From positions 1,302,001-1,366,000 of the forward strand of contig NZ_CP015401.2 in assembly GCF_001688725.2 (NCBI RefSeq): a stretch of DNA of 64,000 bases, read 5' to 3'. Below the pieces are notes generated by a model, which made no database searches, was not told where the DNA came from, and saw nothing but the letters and a program-made list of their open reading frames with translations. Every line of letters starts with the position of its first letter. The first letter of the stretch is position 1. The translations under genes and the position numbers were made by a program. Shown here one piece after another: positions 1 through 9,003 of this stretch. Source of the stretch: Bacteroides caecimuris (GTDB taxonomy: Bacteria > Bacteroidota > Bacteroidia > Bacteroidales > Bacteroidaceae).

Positions 1-462
1 ATAGAATTTGCGTTCAAACTCATGGGCGTCAAAAATAAAGAATTCATGAATATTAGTAGCGATGAGATATTTAATATCGTTGTTCTTCTTACTGACACGT
101 TCTTTGAGATAGTATAGCAATAATTCCTGCAAAGCTTTACGATTGAGATTGTCATTAGAAATCATCTCACTTTTGTTGGTGGTGCTCTTTACCTCAATCA
201 ATAACCCAATATTGGACTTGGTAGTTTTATCCAACCGGATAGCCAAATCAATATCTTCTTCGGGAGCCATGTAGTATGTCTTGTAGAACGTTTCGCTTAG
301 GAAATTACGTAAATGTTCTTTCTGCGTTTCTTCTCTTTGCCCATCCACTACATTGTCTCTCAATGTGCGAAGGGCATTTTTGAATAGGTCAAAATCTGTT
401 GTTTCAATCGCAACCTGTCTATATGCTTTGTTCAGAACTTGATTCGGTTTGAGTAGTCCCAT
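1..462 (-). CDS. Type IIG-like restriction-modification protein, N-terminal part
   Basis: The open frame runs from ATG at 462 through the left edge without a stop, giving 154 residues of a much larger protein. The start reads MGLLKPNQVLNKAYRQ, which I recognise as the N-terminal region (DUF7149-like) of Bacteroides Eco57I-type restriction/methylase fusions. Residues of the form EEDIDLAIRL followed by IGLLIEVKS fit a PD-(D/E)xK nuclease core (Asp, then Glu-x-Lys), the cleavage domain that precedes the methylase in single-chain type IIG enzymes. The methylase motifs lie outside the window, so the assignment rests on the N-terminus. The gene starts 26 bp from the end of the IS110 element and may be transcribed from it. 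A stand-alone nuclease is the alternative. Confidence 0.65.
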   Translation of the reverse strand, partial: MGLLKPNQVLNKAYRQVAIETTDFDLFKNALRTLRDNVVDGQREETQKEHLRNFLSETFYKTYYMAPEEDIDLAIRLDKTTKSNIGLLIEVKSTTNKSEMISNDNLNRKALQELLLYYLKERVSKKNNDIKYLIATNIHEFFIFDAHEFERKFY

Positions 463-490
463 AATGCTTGGTAAATGAGTTAATAAAATA

Positions 491-498
491 CAAAATTA
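491..498 (-). promoter_or_regulatory. Outward -7 element in IS110 end
   Basis: On the minus strand this reads TAATTTTG, an exact match to the Bacteroides -7 consensus TAnnTTTG. It lies inside the IS end and points out of the element toward the RM gene at 462. No good -33 TTTG is present at 19-21 bp. The same element faces the men operon at the other copy. Confidence 0.4.
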
Positions 499-627
499 TA
501 TAGAAAAATCGATTTTTTCTACACCGGCACAATAAAAACCGAGGCCAACCCTCAAACTCTGCTTCATACTTCGTTTAATTGTTACGAATGTCCTATATTT
601 AAGGAGTGTAACTAAAAAATCTCAAAT

Positions 628-1830
628 ATGGACAAAGACAGAATCGTGGCCGGCCTTGATGTCCACAAAGATACAATTTATCTCTGTGTGATGGATAATA
701 CCGAGGCCGTTATTTTTGCAAAAGTTTATGGTACATTGACTCCTGATTTAGAACTTGTGTGTTCCGAGATGGTTTCTCATGGGGTGACAGAGGCAGCCAT
801 GGAAAGCACTTCAACCTATTGGGTCCCTGTGTGGAATGCCTTGTGCGAGAGCATGTCTCTCAAATTGGTAAATCCTTATTTTATAAAGCAGCTTCCCGGT
901 CGCAAGAGTGATGTGAAGGATGCCCAATGGATAGCGGAATGCTTGTTGAAGAATCTGATTCGTGGAAGTTTTGTGCCGGATAAGACAGTGCAGGACATGC
1001 GCAAGTATAACCGTCGCATCTTCGACCTGAATGAAGACCTGACGTATAACAGCAATAAACAGGACGCTGCTTTACAGCGATGTGGCTTCCGGTTAAGTAA
1101 CTATGTCTCCCGAGTCAATGGAAAAAGCTATCAGAAGTGCGTCCGTGCAATAATAACCGGGATAACCGACCCTGAGGAGCTGGTGAAACTCATTCATGGA
1201 AAAACTCTACGGAAATACGGACGTAACATCATAAAGGATGCCGTAACGGGTGACTTTCACCAGGCAGACATCTGTTTGTTAAAGCAATACGCAGAGCTTA
1301 TAGGGGTAATCGAGCGACAAATCGAAGAATGCAGGAATGCTCTCATTTCCATGTGCCAGGAACACTTCCCGAAACAATTCAAACGTCTACAGAGCATCCC
1401 CGGTGTTAAAGAACGCGCCGCTTCGGCTATAATTGCGGAGACTGGGGCTGACATGAAACCGTTTGAAAAAGCAACAAACCTTGTGGGATGGTGTGGATTG
1501 AAACCACGCAATGATATAAGCAACAATAAAGTCAAAAGCAACAGGACGACGCATGGGAACCGATTCCTGCGTCAGATATTGATTGAAATATCCTGGGTCG
1601 CATCAAGAACCCGAAACTGCTTTTTCTCAAACTTCAGCTACGTGCAATGCACCCAACGCCATAAGAACAAGATGAAGATACAAGTAGCCATCGCCCGAAA
1701 GTTATTGGTCGCAGTATGGCACATGCTGACAAAAGACGAGGATTTTATAGATGTTTACCTCAAGCGGCTTGAAAAGCAGGCGGAATGGCAAAATGATCTT
1801 CAAGCATTAGAATCGTTATTGGTCGGATAG
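628..1830 (+). CDS. IS110-family transposase (DEDD)
   Basis: 400 residues, the usual length for the family. The N-terminal RuvC-like domain shows the four acidic residues: Asp11 (GLDVHKD), Glu59 (AAMESTSTYW), Asp95 and Asp98 (KSDVKDAQW). The C-terminal IS116/IS110/IS902 domain begins near residue 255 with LQSIPGVKERAASAI and continues through GWCGLKPR and SNRTTHGNRFLRQ. The enzyme catalyses excision and integration without a DDE domain. Compared with the copy at 50524-51726 it differs at five residues, all outside the catalytic tetrad. The start is supported by an AAGGAG 20 bp upstream and by identity with the other copy. Confidence 0.95.
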   Translation: MDKDRIVAGLDVHKDTIYLCVMDNTEAVIFAKVYGTLTPDLELVCSEMVSHGVTEAAMESTSTYWVPVWNALCESMSLKLVNPYFIKQLPGRKSDVKDAQWIAECLLKNLIRGSFVPDKTVQDMRKYNRRIFDLNEDLTYNSNKQDAALQRCGFRLSNYVSRVNGKSYQKCVRAIITGITDPEELVKLIHGKTLRKYGRNIIKDAVTGDFHQADICLLKQYAELIGVIERQIEECRNALISMCQEHFPKQFKRLQSIPGVKERAASAIIAETGADMKPFEKATNLVGWCGLKPRNDISNNKVKSNRTTHGNRFLRQILIEISWVASRTRNCFFSNFSYVQCTQRHKNKMKIQVAIARKLLVAVWHMLTKDEDFIDVYLKRLEKQAEWQNDLQALESLLVG

Positions 1831-2107
1831 ACCTTTCCGATATACCTCTATCGACAACATAATTACCTTTGTGCTGCCACATGAGCGCGTTTACAAAATT
1901 ATTGTATCCATAGAGGGATTGGACACCGGCGTAGTCCTTTTAGGCTGAAGAGGAAAGTAACAAACTTTACTAGTTCAGACGACAAAATACTTGTTGTCTT
2001 AGACGTTTTGTGGGAAAATTTACGGACTATAAGTATAATTAATTAGATACAAGTAAGTTACATGCGAATATAAGAGCGGGAGATTTTTCTTTTTAGAGGA
2101 AAGGTAG
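1831..2107 (+). ncRNA. Candidate bridge-type RNA region of IS110 copy 1
   Basis: The 277 bp 3' noncoding end is long and conserved between the two copies. It holds a 9-bp hairpin, 1977-1985 (AGACGACAA) with 1991-1999 (TTGTTGTCT). In copy 2 the base equivalent to 1995 is C rather than T, so the pair with G1981 is G-C there and G-U here: pairing survives in an RNA read in the transposase direction. In IS1111-type relatives the guide RNA lies downstream of the transposase, which fits this layout. The RNA ends are not determined; assignment of guide loops needs folding. Confidence 0.4.
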
Positions 2108-2219
2108 TCTAAAAACTTGATAATAAAGAATGAACGTATTGGTTTAACGAAAGTTTGTTCTACCGCCAACCATTATCAACATATAATGGCAGGCAGTAGA
2201 TTTGACATGACTCTGCCTA

Positions 2220-2615
2220 TTATATTGTAATGTCAGTCAAAGCAATCACATGATTATCTTCCTTAGCGCTTCTCATTTGTAGTAGCATCAGTACCTCATT
2301 CAATCTCTGGTTGTTTTCTATGCCTATATGCTTGTACCCATATCGTGGAGCATATTCCTTGAAGAACCGCACAAGTTCCTGCAATTCCTCTTCCTGCCTC
2401 TTGGCGAAATTGCAATGCACAAGGATGATGCACCAATCGGGGAAACCGCCTACGCCATTGCTATACTCCCAAAAACGAATGTAGAGCTTTACGGGCTTGA
2501 TGTTTACACCTATGCAACAGCCGTTCATTGTCGGTGTTACATGTAGGCTGTTTCTGTAACCGAACCTCTCGCAAATATAGAGGTCGAAATCCAATAAGAA
2601 ATCTTTCTGTACCAT
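2220..2615 (-). CDS. Hypothetical protein, mobilization region
   Basis: 131 residues, no family recognised. The composition is that of a soluble globular protein, with an aromatic-rich middle (KLYIRFWEYSNG, FPDWCIILVHCNFAK) and a C-terminal helical part. It lies 33 bp downstream of the relaxase gene on the same strand, so it is probably the last gene of the mob operon. The 112 bp between it and the IS110 end hold a small inverted repeat (CCATTAT/ATAATGG near 2170-2189) and nothing else I can identify. Confidence 0.55.
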   Translation of the reverse strand: MVQKDFLLDFDLYICERFGYRNSLHVTPTMNGCCIGVNIKPVKLYIRFWEYSNGVGGFPDWCIILVHCNFAKRQEEELQELVRFFKEYAPRYGYKHIGIENNQRLNEVLMLLQMRSAKEDNHVIALTDITI

Positions 2616-2648
2616 TGTCGTTAATCTTTTGAATTGATAAGTAAATCG

Positions 2649-3605
2649 TTATAATCTCATGCCACGCTTGCGCTTAGCTTTCTTCTTCTTTCTCAGTATC
2701 TCAGCCATCTCTCGGTCGGCTTCCGCATCGGTGGCATTGTAAGACGAGCCGTTGATACTGAACAAGCCTAAGCCACCACCAAAGCTATCTTCGGAACGAT
2801 TTTGCAGTACGGTCTGTACCGTTTTCTCTCTTGGCTGCCGGATAGCTGTTTGCCTATTGTTGAAATCATCTTCAAAGGCATTCCGTTCCAATTGGTAGTC
2901 GATGTTCATGTAACTGAACTCCCGACTGACCTTTGAGCCGGAAAAGGATATACCACCATACTCGAACTTCACGCCTTGTATCTCCCTTGTTGTCCGGCTT
3001 ACCTTGAATTTCAGTTCTATGTCCCTATGGGAAAGTGCATCTTTCAACTCTTCCCAATTTCGAGCATTGAGCAGCTCCTCTTTCAGTGCTTTGTAAACCT
3101 CATGCTTCGCCTTGTCGTAGGGGCGCAAGCGTTCCTCTTTAATATTTTCCTTGCCGTTAGCGAAGTGCAGCCTGTATTTGGCTGTAAGCATCTTGCAGAC
3201 ATTCTCGTTGCGGTAGAAGTCGTTCTTGTCGCTGATGGTCTTGCCGTCATTGTCCACACGATTGAAAACGATATGGCAGTGCGGATGTTCTCGGTCAGTG
3301 TGTCGGGCTATGATATACTGCGTATCAGTAATACCCATCTTCGTCATGTAATCATGGGCTATCTGCAACATGAGTGCATCGTCATAGTGTAGCCGTTCAC
3401 CATCTTCGGGCGAGAAATTGAGCGAAGTATGCCCGACCGTGTTCTTCACCTTGGCATTGAGCAACGTCTGCAACTCGAACAGTTCCGCCATCTGTTCGGG
3501 CGTTCCCTCTACGCCTACCGCTTCCAGCAACTTGGATTTGTCCTCTCTCAGCACATAGCACACGCAACCGCTGAACGATGTGCCTTTCGTCTGCTTACCT
3601 ATCAT
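2649..3605 (-). CDS. mobB: MOBP-type relaxase
   Basis: 318 residues. The relaxase nicks oriT and pilots the single strand in conjugal mobilization. The histidine triad of the relaxase/mobilization nuclease domain is at residues 102-111 (RHTDREHPHCH, H107/H109/H111), and the N-terminus (GKGTSFSGCVCYVL-like pattern in MIGKQTKGTSFSGCV) fits Bacteroides MobB-type relaxases such as those of Tn4399/Tn4555-like elements. The C-terminus is basic (KKKKAKRKRGMRL). It overlaps the accessory gene upstream by 11 bp, showing translational coupling. It depends on a coupling protein and mating pore supplied elsewhere. Confidence 0.85.
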   Translation of the reverse strand: MIGKQTKGTSFSGCVCYVLREDKSKLLEAVGVEGTPEQMAELFELQTLLNAKVKNTVGHTSLNFSPEDGERLHYDDALMLQIAHDYMTKMGITDTQYIIARHTDREHPHCHIVFNRVDNDGKTISDKNDFYRNENVCKMLTAKYRLHFANGKENIKEERLRPYDKAKHEVYKALKEELLNARNWEELKDALSHRDIELKFKVSRTTREIQGVKFEYGGISFSGSKVSREFSYMNIDYQLERNAFEDDFNNRQTAIRQPREKTVQTVLQNRSEDSFGGGLGLFSINGSSYNATDAEADREMAEILRKKKKAKRKRGMRL

Positions 3606-3903
3606 CTTTCAGTCGGGTTATGAGTTGCGACACTTCCTTTGCTACGTCCTCGCATTTTTCGGCTACGGCAAAGAATCCGTAGGTGTTCGCCTGTCTCGCC
3701 AACTGGTTGAGGTTGGTACTTTCTCCAATCAACTGCCGGATGACGACAAGGTGTTCTTTGTTGATTCGTTCCCGTACCGTTCCGTTCATGATGAGCGAAC
3801 GGATGGTTTCGCTCTTACTCTGTTTGCTCCGTCTGCACAATGCACCCAGCCAACCGAGTTCATCGTCTGTCAGGCGCAAAGTGACTATGTTGTTTTTCTT
3901 CAT
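3595..3903 (-). CDS. mobA: Mobilization accessory protein, MobC-like
   Basis: About 102 residues if translation starts at MKKNNIVTLRLTDDE (3903); a longer frame to 3999 exists but its first 32 residues (MPLKKRRGTAPDG...) look like leader sequence. Residues VTLRLTDDELGWLGALCRR plus SETIRSLIM have the ribbon-helix-helix look of relaxosome proteins, and the C-terminal half (LNQLARQANTYGF) matches the bacterial mobilization MobC pattern. It would bind oriT and assist the relaxase encoded just downstream. Confidence 0.75.
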   Translation of the reverse strand: MKKNNIVTLRLTDDELGWLGALCRRSKQSKSETIRSLIMNGTVRERINKEHLVVIRQLIGESTNLNQLARQANTYGFFAVAEKCEDVAKEVSQLITRLKDDR

Positions 3904-4062
3904 CTGTTCTATCTGCTTTTTTAGTGAATAATCCGGTTGATGTAATCTGAAAAGTCCGTGACCATCGGGAGCCGTCCCCCTCCTCTTTTTGAGGGGCAAG
4001 TGGTCGGGGAATGTAATACACCGACATTAACTTGCTAACCTAAAAAAGATGTGTTTCCCGGC

Positions 4063-4497
4063 TTACAAGTGGAATCCTTTCTTCTTCGGTTTCGGTCGGA
4101 CAGAAACCTCGCTTGCTTTATTCTCCACCGCTCTTTTGCCACATAGGAAATCGTTCAAATCCTTGTACCCTGCGTAGTGGATGGAAGCATCCCAAACCCG
4201 ATAGGAAAATACCCGTTGCAATTCCAAACATGCCTTATTTCCTGCTTGGTCATTGTCGAAAAAACAATGGATACGTTCATAGTCCGATAACCCGTTCATT
4301 GCCTTGCCAAGATTGGAAACGGAGTTGAGAACCATGTAATCCTGTCCTTTCAAGTTAGGGGATTGCGGATTCTTCCGTTTTCGGATAGTTAGGAAAGAAA
4401 GATAATCCATGAAGCCCTCGAACAGGTAACATGAATCTTTCCGTTCGCCATGATGCTGTATATGGCTGACATCTTTCGGAGATATGCAGCCCTTGAA
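4063..4497 (-). pseudogene. DNA primase (Toprim) 3' fragment, cut by IS21
   Basis: About 144 codons homologous to the C-terminal half of the intact primase at 17026-17982: FKGCISPKDVSHI matches FKGCIAPKEISHI, followed by LFEGFMDYLSFL and IHCFFDNDQAG (Toprim acidic motifs) and a basic tail PKPKKKGFHL. The reading frame continues into the IS21 end but the true N-terminal half (CHC2-like domain) is absent. Nothing resembling it lies beyond the other end of the IS21 copy, so the missing half was deleted and is not merely displaced. Confidence 0.85.
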
Positions 4498-4680
4498 TGG
4501 AAAATTTAAAGTCGATTGACCCACTATTATAAAAGTCTTCTGACCCACCTTTATAACCGAAACTGATCCGCTGTGATTATAATAAAAATTGCCCCTATAT
4601 AATTACCATATTTCAGTCTTGTTTTCGTACTTTACAAAGCATTTTAACCCGGTATTATTAACCGAATAAAATTTTAAAGA

Positions 4681-6246
4681 ATGAAAATAAGAATCAAGCA
4701 CATACTGCGGTGTTATCAGTCAGGAATGAGTATCCGCGGTATCAGTTCTTCTCTCCTTGTTTCACGTAATACAGTCAAACGTTATATCCGTATATACGAA
4801 GATATGGGTATAGAACTTGAGCGTCTGTTGAAAATGGACGAGCAGCATCTGCATGAGCTTTTCGGTACGGAGACTGACAAAGAATCGTCTGGATCTGCAG
4901 AGTATAAGTATCTTCAAGAACGTATACCTGATTACATGAAACGACTTAAGGTCCGTGGGACAACAAGAAGGTCCTTGTATGAGGAATATCTTAAAAATCG
5001 TCCACAAGGTTACAGCTACTGTTCTTTTTGTTTGTATATCAGACGAGAAAGGGAAGTAAAGATTCCTGTTGGACGCATAGATCATATAGCCGGTGATCAG
5101 ATGTATGTGGATTTTGCCGGTGACAAACTTTATCTCTCATACGAAAGAACAGGCAATAAGGTTCCCGTAGAAGTATTTGCCGCCATACTTCCATGCAGCC
5201 AGATTACCTATTACGAGGCTGTACCATCACAAAAGAAAGAACACCTTATCCAGGCATGTGAAAATGCTTTCCATTATTTTGGAGGTGTCCCCAATGCCAT
5301 AGTTCCAGACAACCTGAGATCAGCCGTAACAAAGCCTGGAGGTGTTGAACCTGTAATCAATGACGACTTTGCTGCATTTGCAGACCATTATGGATGTGTT
5401 GTCTTCCCGGCAAGAGTACGAAAGCCTAAAGACAAAGCTCTGGTTGAGAATGCTGTAAGACTGCTCTACAGGGAGGTGTATTCAAAGATGACGGGATTGA
5501 AATTCAATGATCTTGAAGCCTTGAACATAGAAATAATGAAGCATACGGATGCGTTGAACAGCCGAAAGATGTACAATCGCAACTACAGCCGTCGGGAACG
5601 TTTCCTCGAAGTCGAGAAAGACAGGCTGCATACATTGCCGGCAACAAAATTTATATCAAAAAGCCGGAAAACGGCAACTGTCATGAGAAACAGTTATGTA
5701 TCGCTTAACAATCACTATTACAGTGTTCCTAAAGAGTATATCGGCGATACTGTAGAATTACTGTATGATGGGGACACAGTGGAGATATATCATAAGTTCA
5801 GACACATAACGACACATCGAAAGGATGATACACCTTTCACTTATTCAGAAAAACCGTCCCACAAACTTTCGGGAGTGCCACATGAATACAGAATCAGAAT
5901 GGATGATATATACCGCAAGGCATGTGGAATTGATCCGGTATTGGAAGAGTACATAAAGCGTGTGGCCGTTGCCAAGAAATATCCGGTCCAGGCCGTACGT
6001 TCAGCCGATGGCATATTAAGTCTTGTGGAGCGTTTCGGACATGACAGGGTGGTTCTTTCATGTCAGGTGGCAATGGAATTCGGTATGTTCGGATACAACG
6101 AACTTGAAAGTATTCTGGTAAACAGGGAAGATGAGAAGTATCATGTACAGATGGAGGGACAGGCTCCAGAACTTACCCCCAAACACAGAAATCTCAGAGG
6201 CAAGGATTATTTTAACTCTAAAAACATGGATAAAAATGACAAGTAA
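4681..6246 (+). CDS. istA: IS21 transposase IstA
   Basis: 521 residues. The N-terminal helix-turn-helix (GMSIRGISSSLLVSRNTVKRY) binds the ends, and the central rve/DDE core shows Asp in QMYVDFAGDKLYL (about 141), Asp in IVPDNLRSAV (about 205) and Glu in DKALVENAVRLLYREVY (about 241). IstA needs its partner ATPase IstB, whose start overlaps the istA stop by 11 bp. Identical in sequence to the copies at 28393 and 41706. Confidence 0.95.
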   Translation: MKIRIKHILRCYQSGMSIRGISSSLLVSRNTVKRYIRIYEDMGIELERLLKMDEQHLHELFGTETDKESSGSAEYKYLQERIPDYMKRLKVRGTTRRSLYEEYLKNRPQGYSYCSFCLYIRREREVKIPVGRIDHIAGDQMYVDFAGDKLYLSYERTGNKVPVEVFAAILPCSQITYYEAVPSQKKEHLIQACENAFHYFGGVPNAIVPDNLRSAVTKPGGVEPVINDDFAAFADHYGCVVFPARVRKPKDKALVENAVRLLYREVYSKMTGLKFNDLEALNIEIMKHTDALNSRKMYNRNYSRRERFLEVEKDRLHTLPATKFISKSRKTATVMRNSYVSLNNHYYSVPKEYIGDTVELLYDGDTVEIYHKFRHITTHRKDDTPFTYSEKPSHKLSGVPHEYRIRMDDIYRKACGIDPVLEEYIKRVAVAKKYPVQAVRSADGILSLVERFGHDRVVLSCQVAMEFGMFGYNELESILVNREDEKYHVQMEGQAPELTPKHRNLRGKDYFNSKNMDKNDK

Positions 6247-7009
6247 TAATAAAACAAGCAGAACTGTCGGAAAAAATATGGACAGAATAATGGAACTACT
6301 CTCCAAGTTACGTTTTTACGGTATGCTTGAAACATATAGAAATGACTGCAGGACCACATCCTCTGATGGTATGACAAACGATGAGTTTCTTAAATGGCTT
6401 CTTGAAAGCGAATATGATTACAGACGCAATGTAAGCATTGAGAGACTGATAAAGTCTGCAAACTTCAGATATAAGGCATATATGGAAAAAATAGACTATA
6501 CCATAAAACGTAACCTTGACCGTAACCAGCTTGAGAGACTTGCATCTCTTGATTTTATAAGAGACGGACAGAATGTTTTCATCACGGGAAGCTCCGGTAC
6601 AGGTAAAAGCTATATAGCTTCAGCCATAGGATATGAGGCATGTAAGAATGGAATAAAGACTTTGTATTCAAATGCGTCAAAGCTTATGGGACAGCTTAAA
6701 ATTGCCAAAAACAAGGGCACTATAGAATCTGAGATGAAAAAAATAGAAAAGTGTCAACTGCTGATTCTTGACGATCTGTTTCTTATAGGACTGGATACCA
6801 GGGAAAGGTCAATCCTTATGGAAATAATAGAAGACAGACACGGATTAAAATCAATCATAATAACATCACAACTTCCTGTCGAAAGCCGGTATGATGCAAT
6901 TGGTGATCCTACAGTAGCTGACGCAATCCTGGACAGAATTGTACATACAGCACACAAGATTGAACTTACCGGGGATTCTGTAAGAAAGATTAATGCTAAA
7001 AAGAAATAG
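6236..7009 (+). CDS. istB: IS21 helper ATPase IstB
   Basis: 257 residues from ATG 6236 (MTSNNKTSRTV), overlapping the end of istA; MDRIMELLSK at 6281 is a possible alternative start. A AAA+ domain shows Walker A GSSGTGKSYIA near residue 118 and Walker B QLLILDDLFLI. IstB activates the transposase and selects target DNA. This copy has Thr in LDTRERS where both other copies have Ala. Confidence 0.93.
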   Translation: MTSNNKTSRTVGKNMDRIMELLSKLRFYGMLETYRNDCRTTSSDGMTNDEFLKWLLESEYDYRRNVSIERLIKSANFRYKAYMEKIDYTIKRNLDRNQLERLASLDFIRDGQNVFITGSSGTGKSYIASAIGYEACKNGIKTLYSNASKLMGQLKIAKNKGTIESEMKKIEKCQLLILDDLFLIGLDTRERSILMEIIEDRHGLKSIIITSQLPVESRYDAIGDPTVADAILDRIVHTAHKIELTGDSVRKINAKKK

Positions 7010-7270
7010 TATATATTGTAGATTATTATAATTGAAAATGACCCGGGTTAAAATGCATTTTTCTTTATTTAAATCTAATATTTTTTTGATGGGTCAATTT
7101 AGAGTATAATAGTGGGTCAATCGACTTTAAATTTTCCACATTTACAACAACTTAAAAGGTTTTCGGTGCAAGCCGCAAAACAGCTCTGTGTGGCTGGTGC
7201 AAGGAGGTGTGTCGTAATGCACGATACACCTTCTTTTTTATTCATTACTATACAACTCGGTTCATTTTCT

Positions 7271-8926
7271 TTAAGCTGCGATATTTTGAGGATTTCTTTG
7301 ATTTATGTGTTCGCAACATCTAAATATAGCTACTGTAAACTCATAAAACCGTCTAATCAGCCAATCCATACCTTCTTTAGCCATTTTTGCACACATCTTT
7401 TTTATATTGAAGGCAACGGCAAAGAAGGCAAAGTCCATGAAGACCTTATCCTTTCCAAAATGGCGGAAACGTTTGTAATTCATATTGTTTTTCATTTGTC
7501 CGAACACGGCTTCCGGTTCTATGCATCTCTGTCCTCTGTGTTTCAGTCCTTCCTTGGAACATAGCAACTCTTTAGCTTTCTGCCTGTATTTTCTGAGCCT
7601 GTGATTCAGTTCTATCGTCCTGTTTCCTTTTGCTTTAAAACATCGGCATCTTAGCGGACAGCCTTCACATCTGACGGCTCTGTATCTGGCATTCTCGCTG
7701 ACATATCCGGATGCGGTTTTCACATGTCCGGTCCCTATTCTTTGCATCTTCTGTCCCATGGGGCAAATGCAAAAGTCATGTTCTTCATTGTAGTAGAAGT
7801 TTTCCGCCTTGAACGGGTCCGGTTTGAACCTCGACCGCTGTTCCATGTGGAAGTAGTTGTACTTGACGTAGGCTTCCATACCGTTTTCTGACATGAAGCG
7901 GTAATTCTCCTCAGAACCGTAGCCGGAATCGGCCACCACCGTATGGGCCAACCTGTCATATCTGCCTGAGAAGGATTGCAGGAAAGGTATCATGGTCAGT
8001 GTATCCGTAGGGTTCGGGAAGAGTGCAAAATCGGTAATGAACTGGTTCTCGGTGCCGATCTGGAGGTTGTAACCGGGCTTTGTCTGGCCGTTACGCATGG
8101 CATCCTCCTTCATTCTCATGAAAGTAGCGTCCTTGTCCGTTTTGGAATAGGAGTTCCTGTCCTGCAGCGTGTCCAGATGGTTGTCGTATTCCTGCAGCGT
8201 GTCCCTGTGCTCCTCCAGTTCCTTCAGCTGTTTGCGTTTCTTTTTCAACGCAGTCTTTTCCTCTTTCGTGGAGGGTTCAGGAACCTGTTCAAGGGCTTGA
8301 CGCAATTCTCCCGCCATTTCAGTCAGCATGGCCGGAGTGAATTCTATTTCCTCATTGCTTTCCGATGAGTTCTCCTGGGCGATGACATCGTCTGTCTGTT
8401 CCAACAGGACATGTATCTTCTTCATCAGGCGTTCACGGTTCCGCTCAACCGTTTTTCGCCAGACGAAAGTATACTTGTTGGCTTTGGACTCAATCTTGGT
8501 CCCGTCAATATATTCCACATTCAGGCTGATGAAGCCTTTGGAAGAGAGAAGGAGTACGGTTTGGGTAAATACTTCGTTGATTTCCTTCTTCACCCGGTTG
8601 CGGAAACGGTTGATGGTAATGAAATCCGGTTTCTCATATCCGGCAAGCCAGATATAATGGATGTCACGGTGAAGGAGCTTTTCAATTTTCCGGCAGGAAT
8701 AGACGTTGTTCATATAGGCATATAGAATGACCTTGAGCATCATCCTGGGATGGTAAGGGCTGCGGCCGCATTCCTTATACAACTTCCTGAAACTTTCAAG
8801 ATTCAGGCTATCAACCAGAGCGTTAACCATGCGCACCGGATCATTCTCTGCAATATCCTCGTCAATTCTTTGAGGAAAAAGAACTGTTTGGTTGGGATTG
8901 TAAGGACGAAAATGTATCTTTGTCAT
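7271..8926 (-). CDS. IS1182-family transposase
   Basis: 551 residues. Typical IS1182/IS5-like order: an N-terminal domain (HFRPYNPNQTVLFPQRIDE, ECGRSPYHPRMMLKV), the first catalytic Asp in VEYIDGTKIESKANKYTFVW, a long charged insertion (KKKRKQLKELEEHRD), the second Asp in HTVVADSGYGSEENY, a cysteine-rich stretch (CEGCPLRCRCFKAKG) and the C-terminal Glu region EPEAVFGQMKNNMNYKRF. The frame is intact, so the element may be active. Confidence 0.9.
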   Translation of the reverse strand: MTKIHFRPYNPNQTVLFPQRIDEDIAENDPVRMVNALVDSLNLESFRKLYKECGRSPYHPRMMLKVILYAYMNNVYSCRKIEKLLHRDIHYIWLAGYEKPDFITINRFRNRVKKEINEVFTQTVLLLSSKGFISLNVEYIDGTKIESKANKYTFVWRKTVERNRERLMKKIHVLLEQTDDVIAQENSSESNEEIEFTPAMLTEMAGELRQALEQVPEPSTKEEKTALKKKRKQLKELEEHRDTLQEYDNHLDTLQDRNSYSKTDKDATFMRMKEDAMRNGQTKPGYNLQIGTENQFITDFALFPNPTDTLTMIPFLQSFSGRYDRLAHTVVADSGYGSEENYRFMSENGMEAYVKYNYFHMEQRSRFKPDPFKAENFYYNEEHDFCICPMGQKMQRIGTGHVKTASGYVSENARYRAVRCEGCPLRCRCFKAKGNRTIELNHRLRKYRQKAKELLCSKEGLKHRGQRCIEPEAVFGQMKNNMNYKRFRHFGKDKVFMDFAFFAVAFNIKKMCAKMAKEGMDWLIRRFYEFTVAIFRCCEHINQRNPQNIAA

Positions 8927-8969
8927 AGTATAAATTGTATGCTTAAAGATACAAATTCTTTAGGTAATA

Positions 8970-9003
8970 ACAAAGCCCCAGCTTGTGAAAGTAGGGGCTT
9001 TGT
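8970..9003. terminator. Hairpin upstream of IS1182 transposase
   Basis: A perfect 10-bp stem ACAAAGCCCC / GGGGCTTTGT with a 14-nt loop lies between the right IS end and the transposase start. It probably blocks transcription entering from outside, a common IS device; a terminator for the outside DNA is equally possible. Confidence 0.55.

Larger units (their letters stand above)
489..2107 (+). mobile_element. IS110-family element, copy 1 (1619 bp)
   Basis: The limits come from comparison with the second copy (50247-51865, opposite strand): identity starts at TACAAAATTATATAG and stops at GAGGAAAGGTAG, and both copies are exactly 1619 bp. There is a 139 bp leader, one transposase gene and a long 277 bp noncoding 3' end. 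Near the left tip is an AT-rich near-palindrome around 503-522. No terminal inverted repeat or target duplication is visible, as expected for IS110, which uses a DEDD enzyme and, in characterised members, a bridge RNA. The two copies differ at scattered positions (five amino acids, one base in the leader, five in the 3' end), so they are not a fresh duplication. Confidence 0.9.
4498..7138 (+). mobile_element. IS21-family element, copy 1 (2641 bp)
   Basis: Bounded by perfect inverted ends beginning TGGAAAATTTAAAGTCGATT and ending with its complement; the element starts with TG and ends with CA. It contains istA and istB. The two other copies (27501-30141, 41523-44163) have exactly the same length. 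The flanks are CCCTTGAA and CATTTACA, so there is no target duplication, and the interrupted primase is not resumed on the other side. This copy therefore marks a deletion or recombination junction. Confidence 0.95.

Noticed and set aside
7112..7564. Plus-strand 150-codon frame starting in the IS21 end
   Set aside because: It is antisense to the IS1182 transposase and has no family features.
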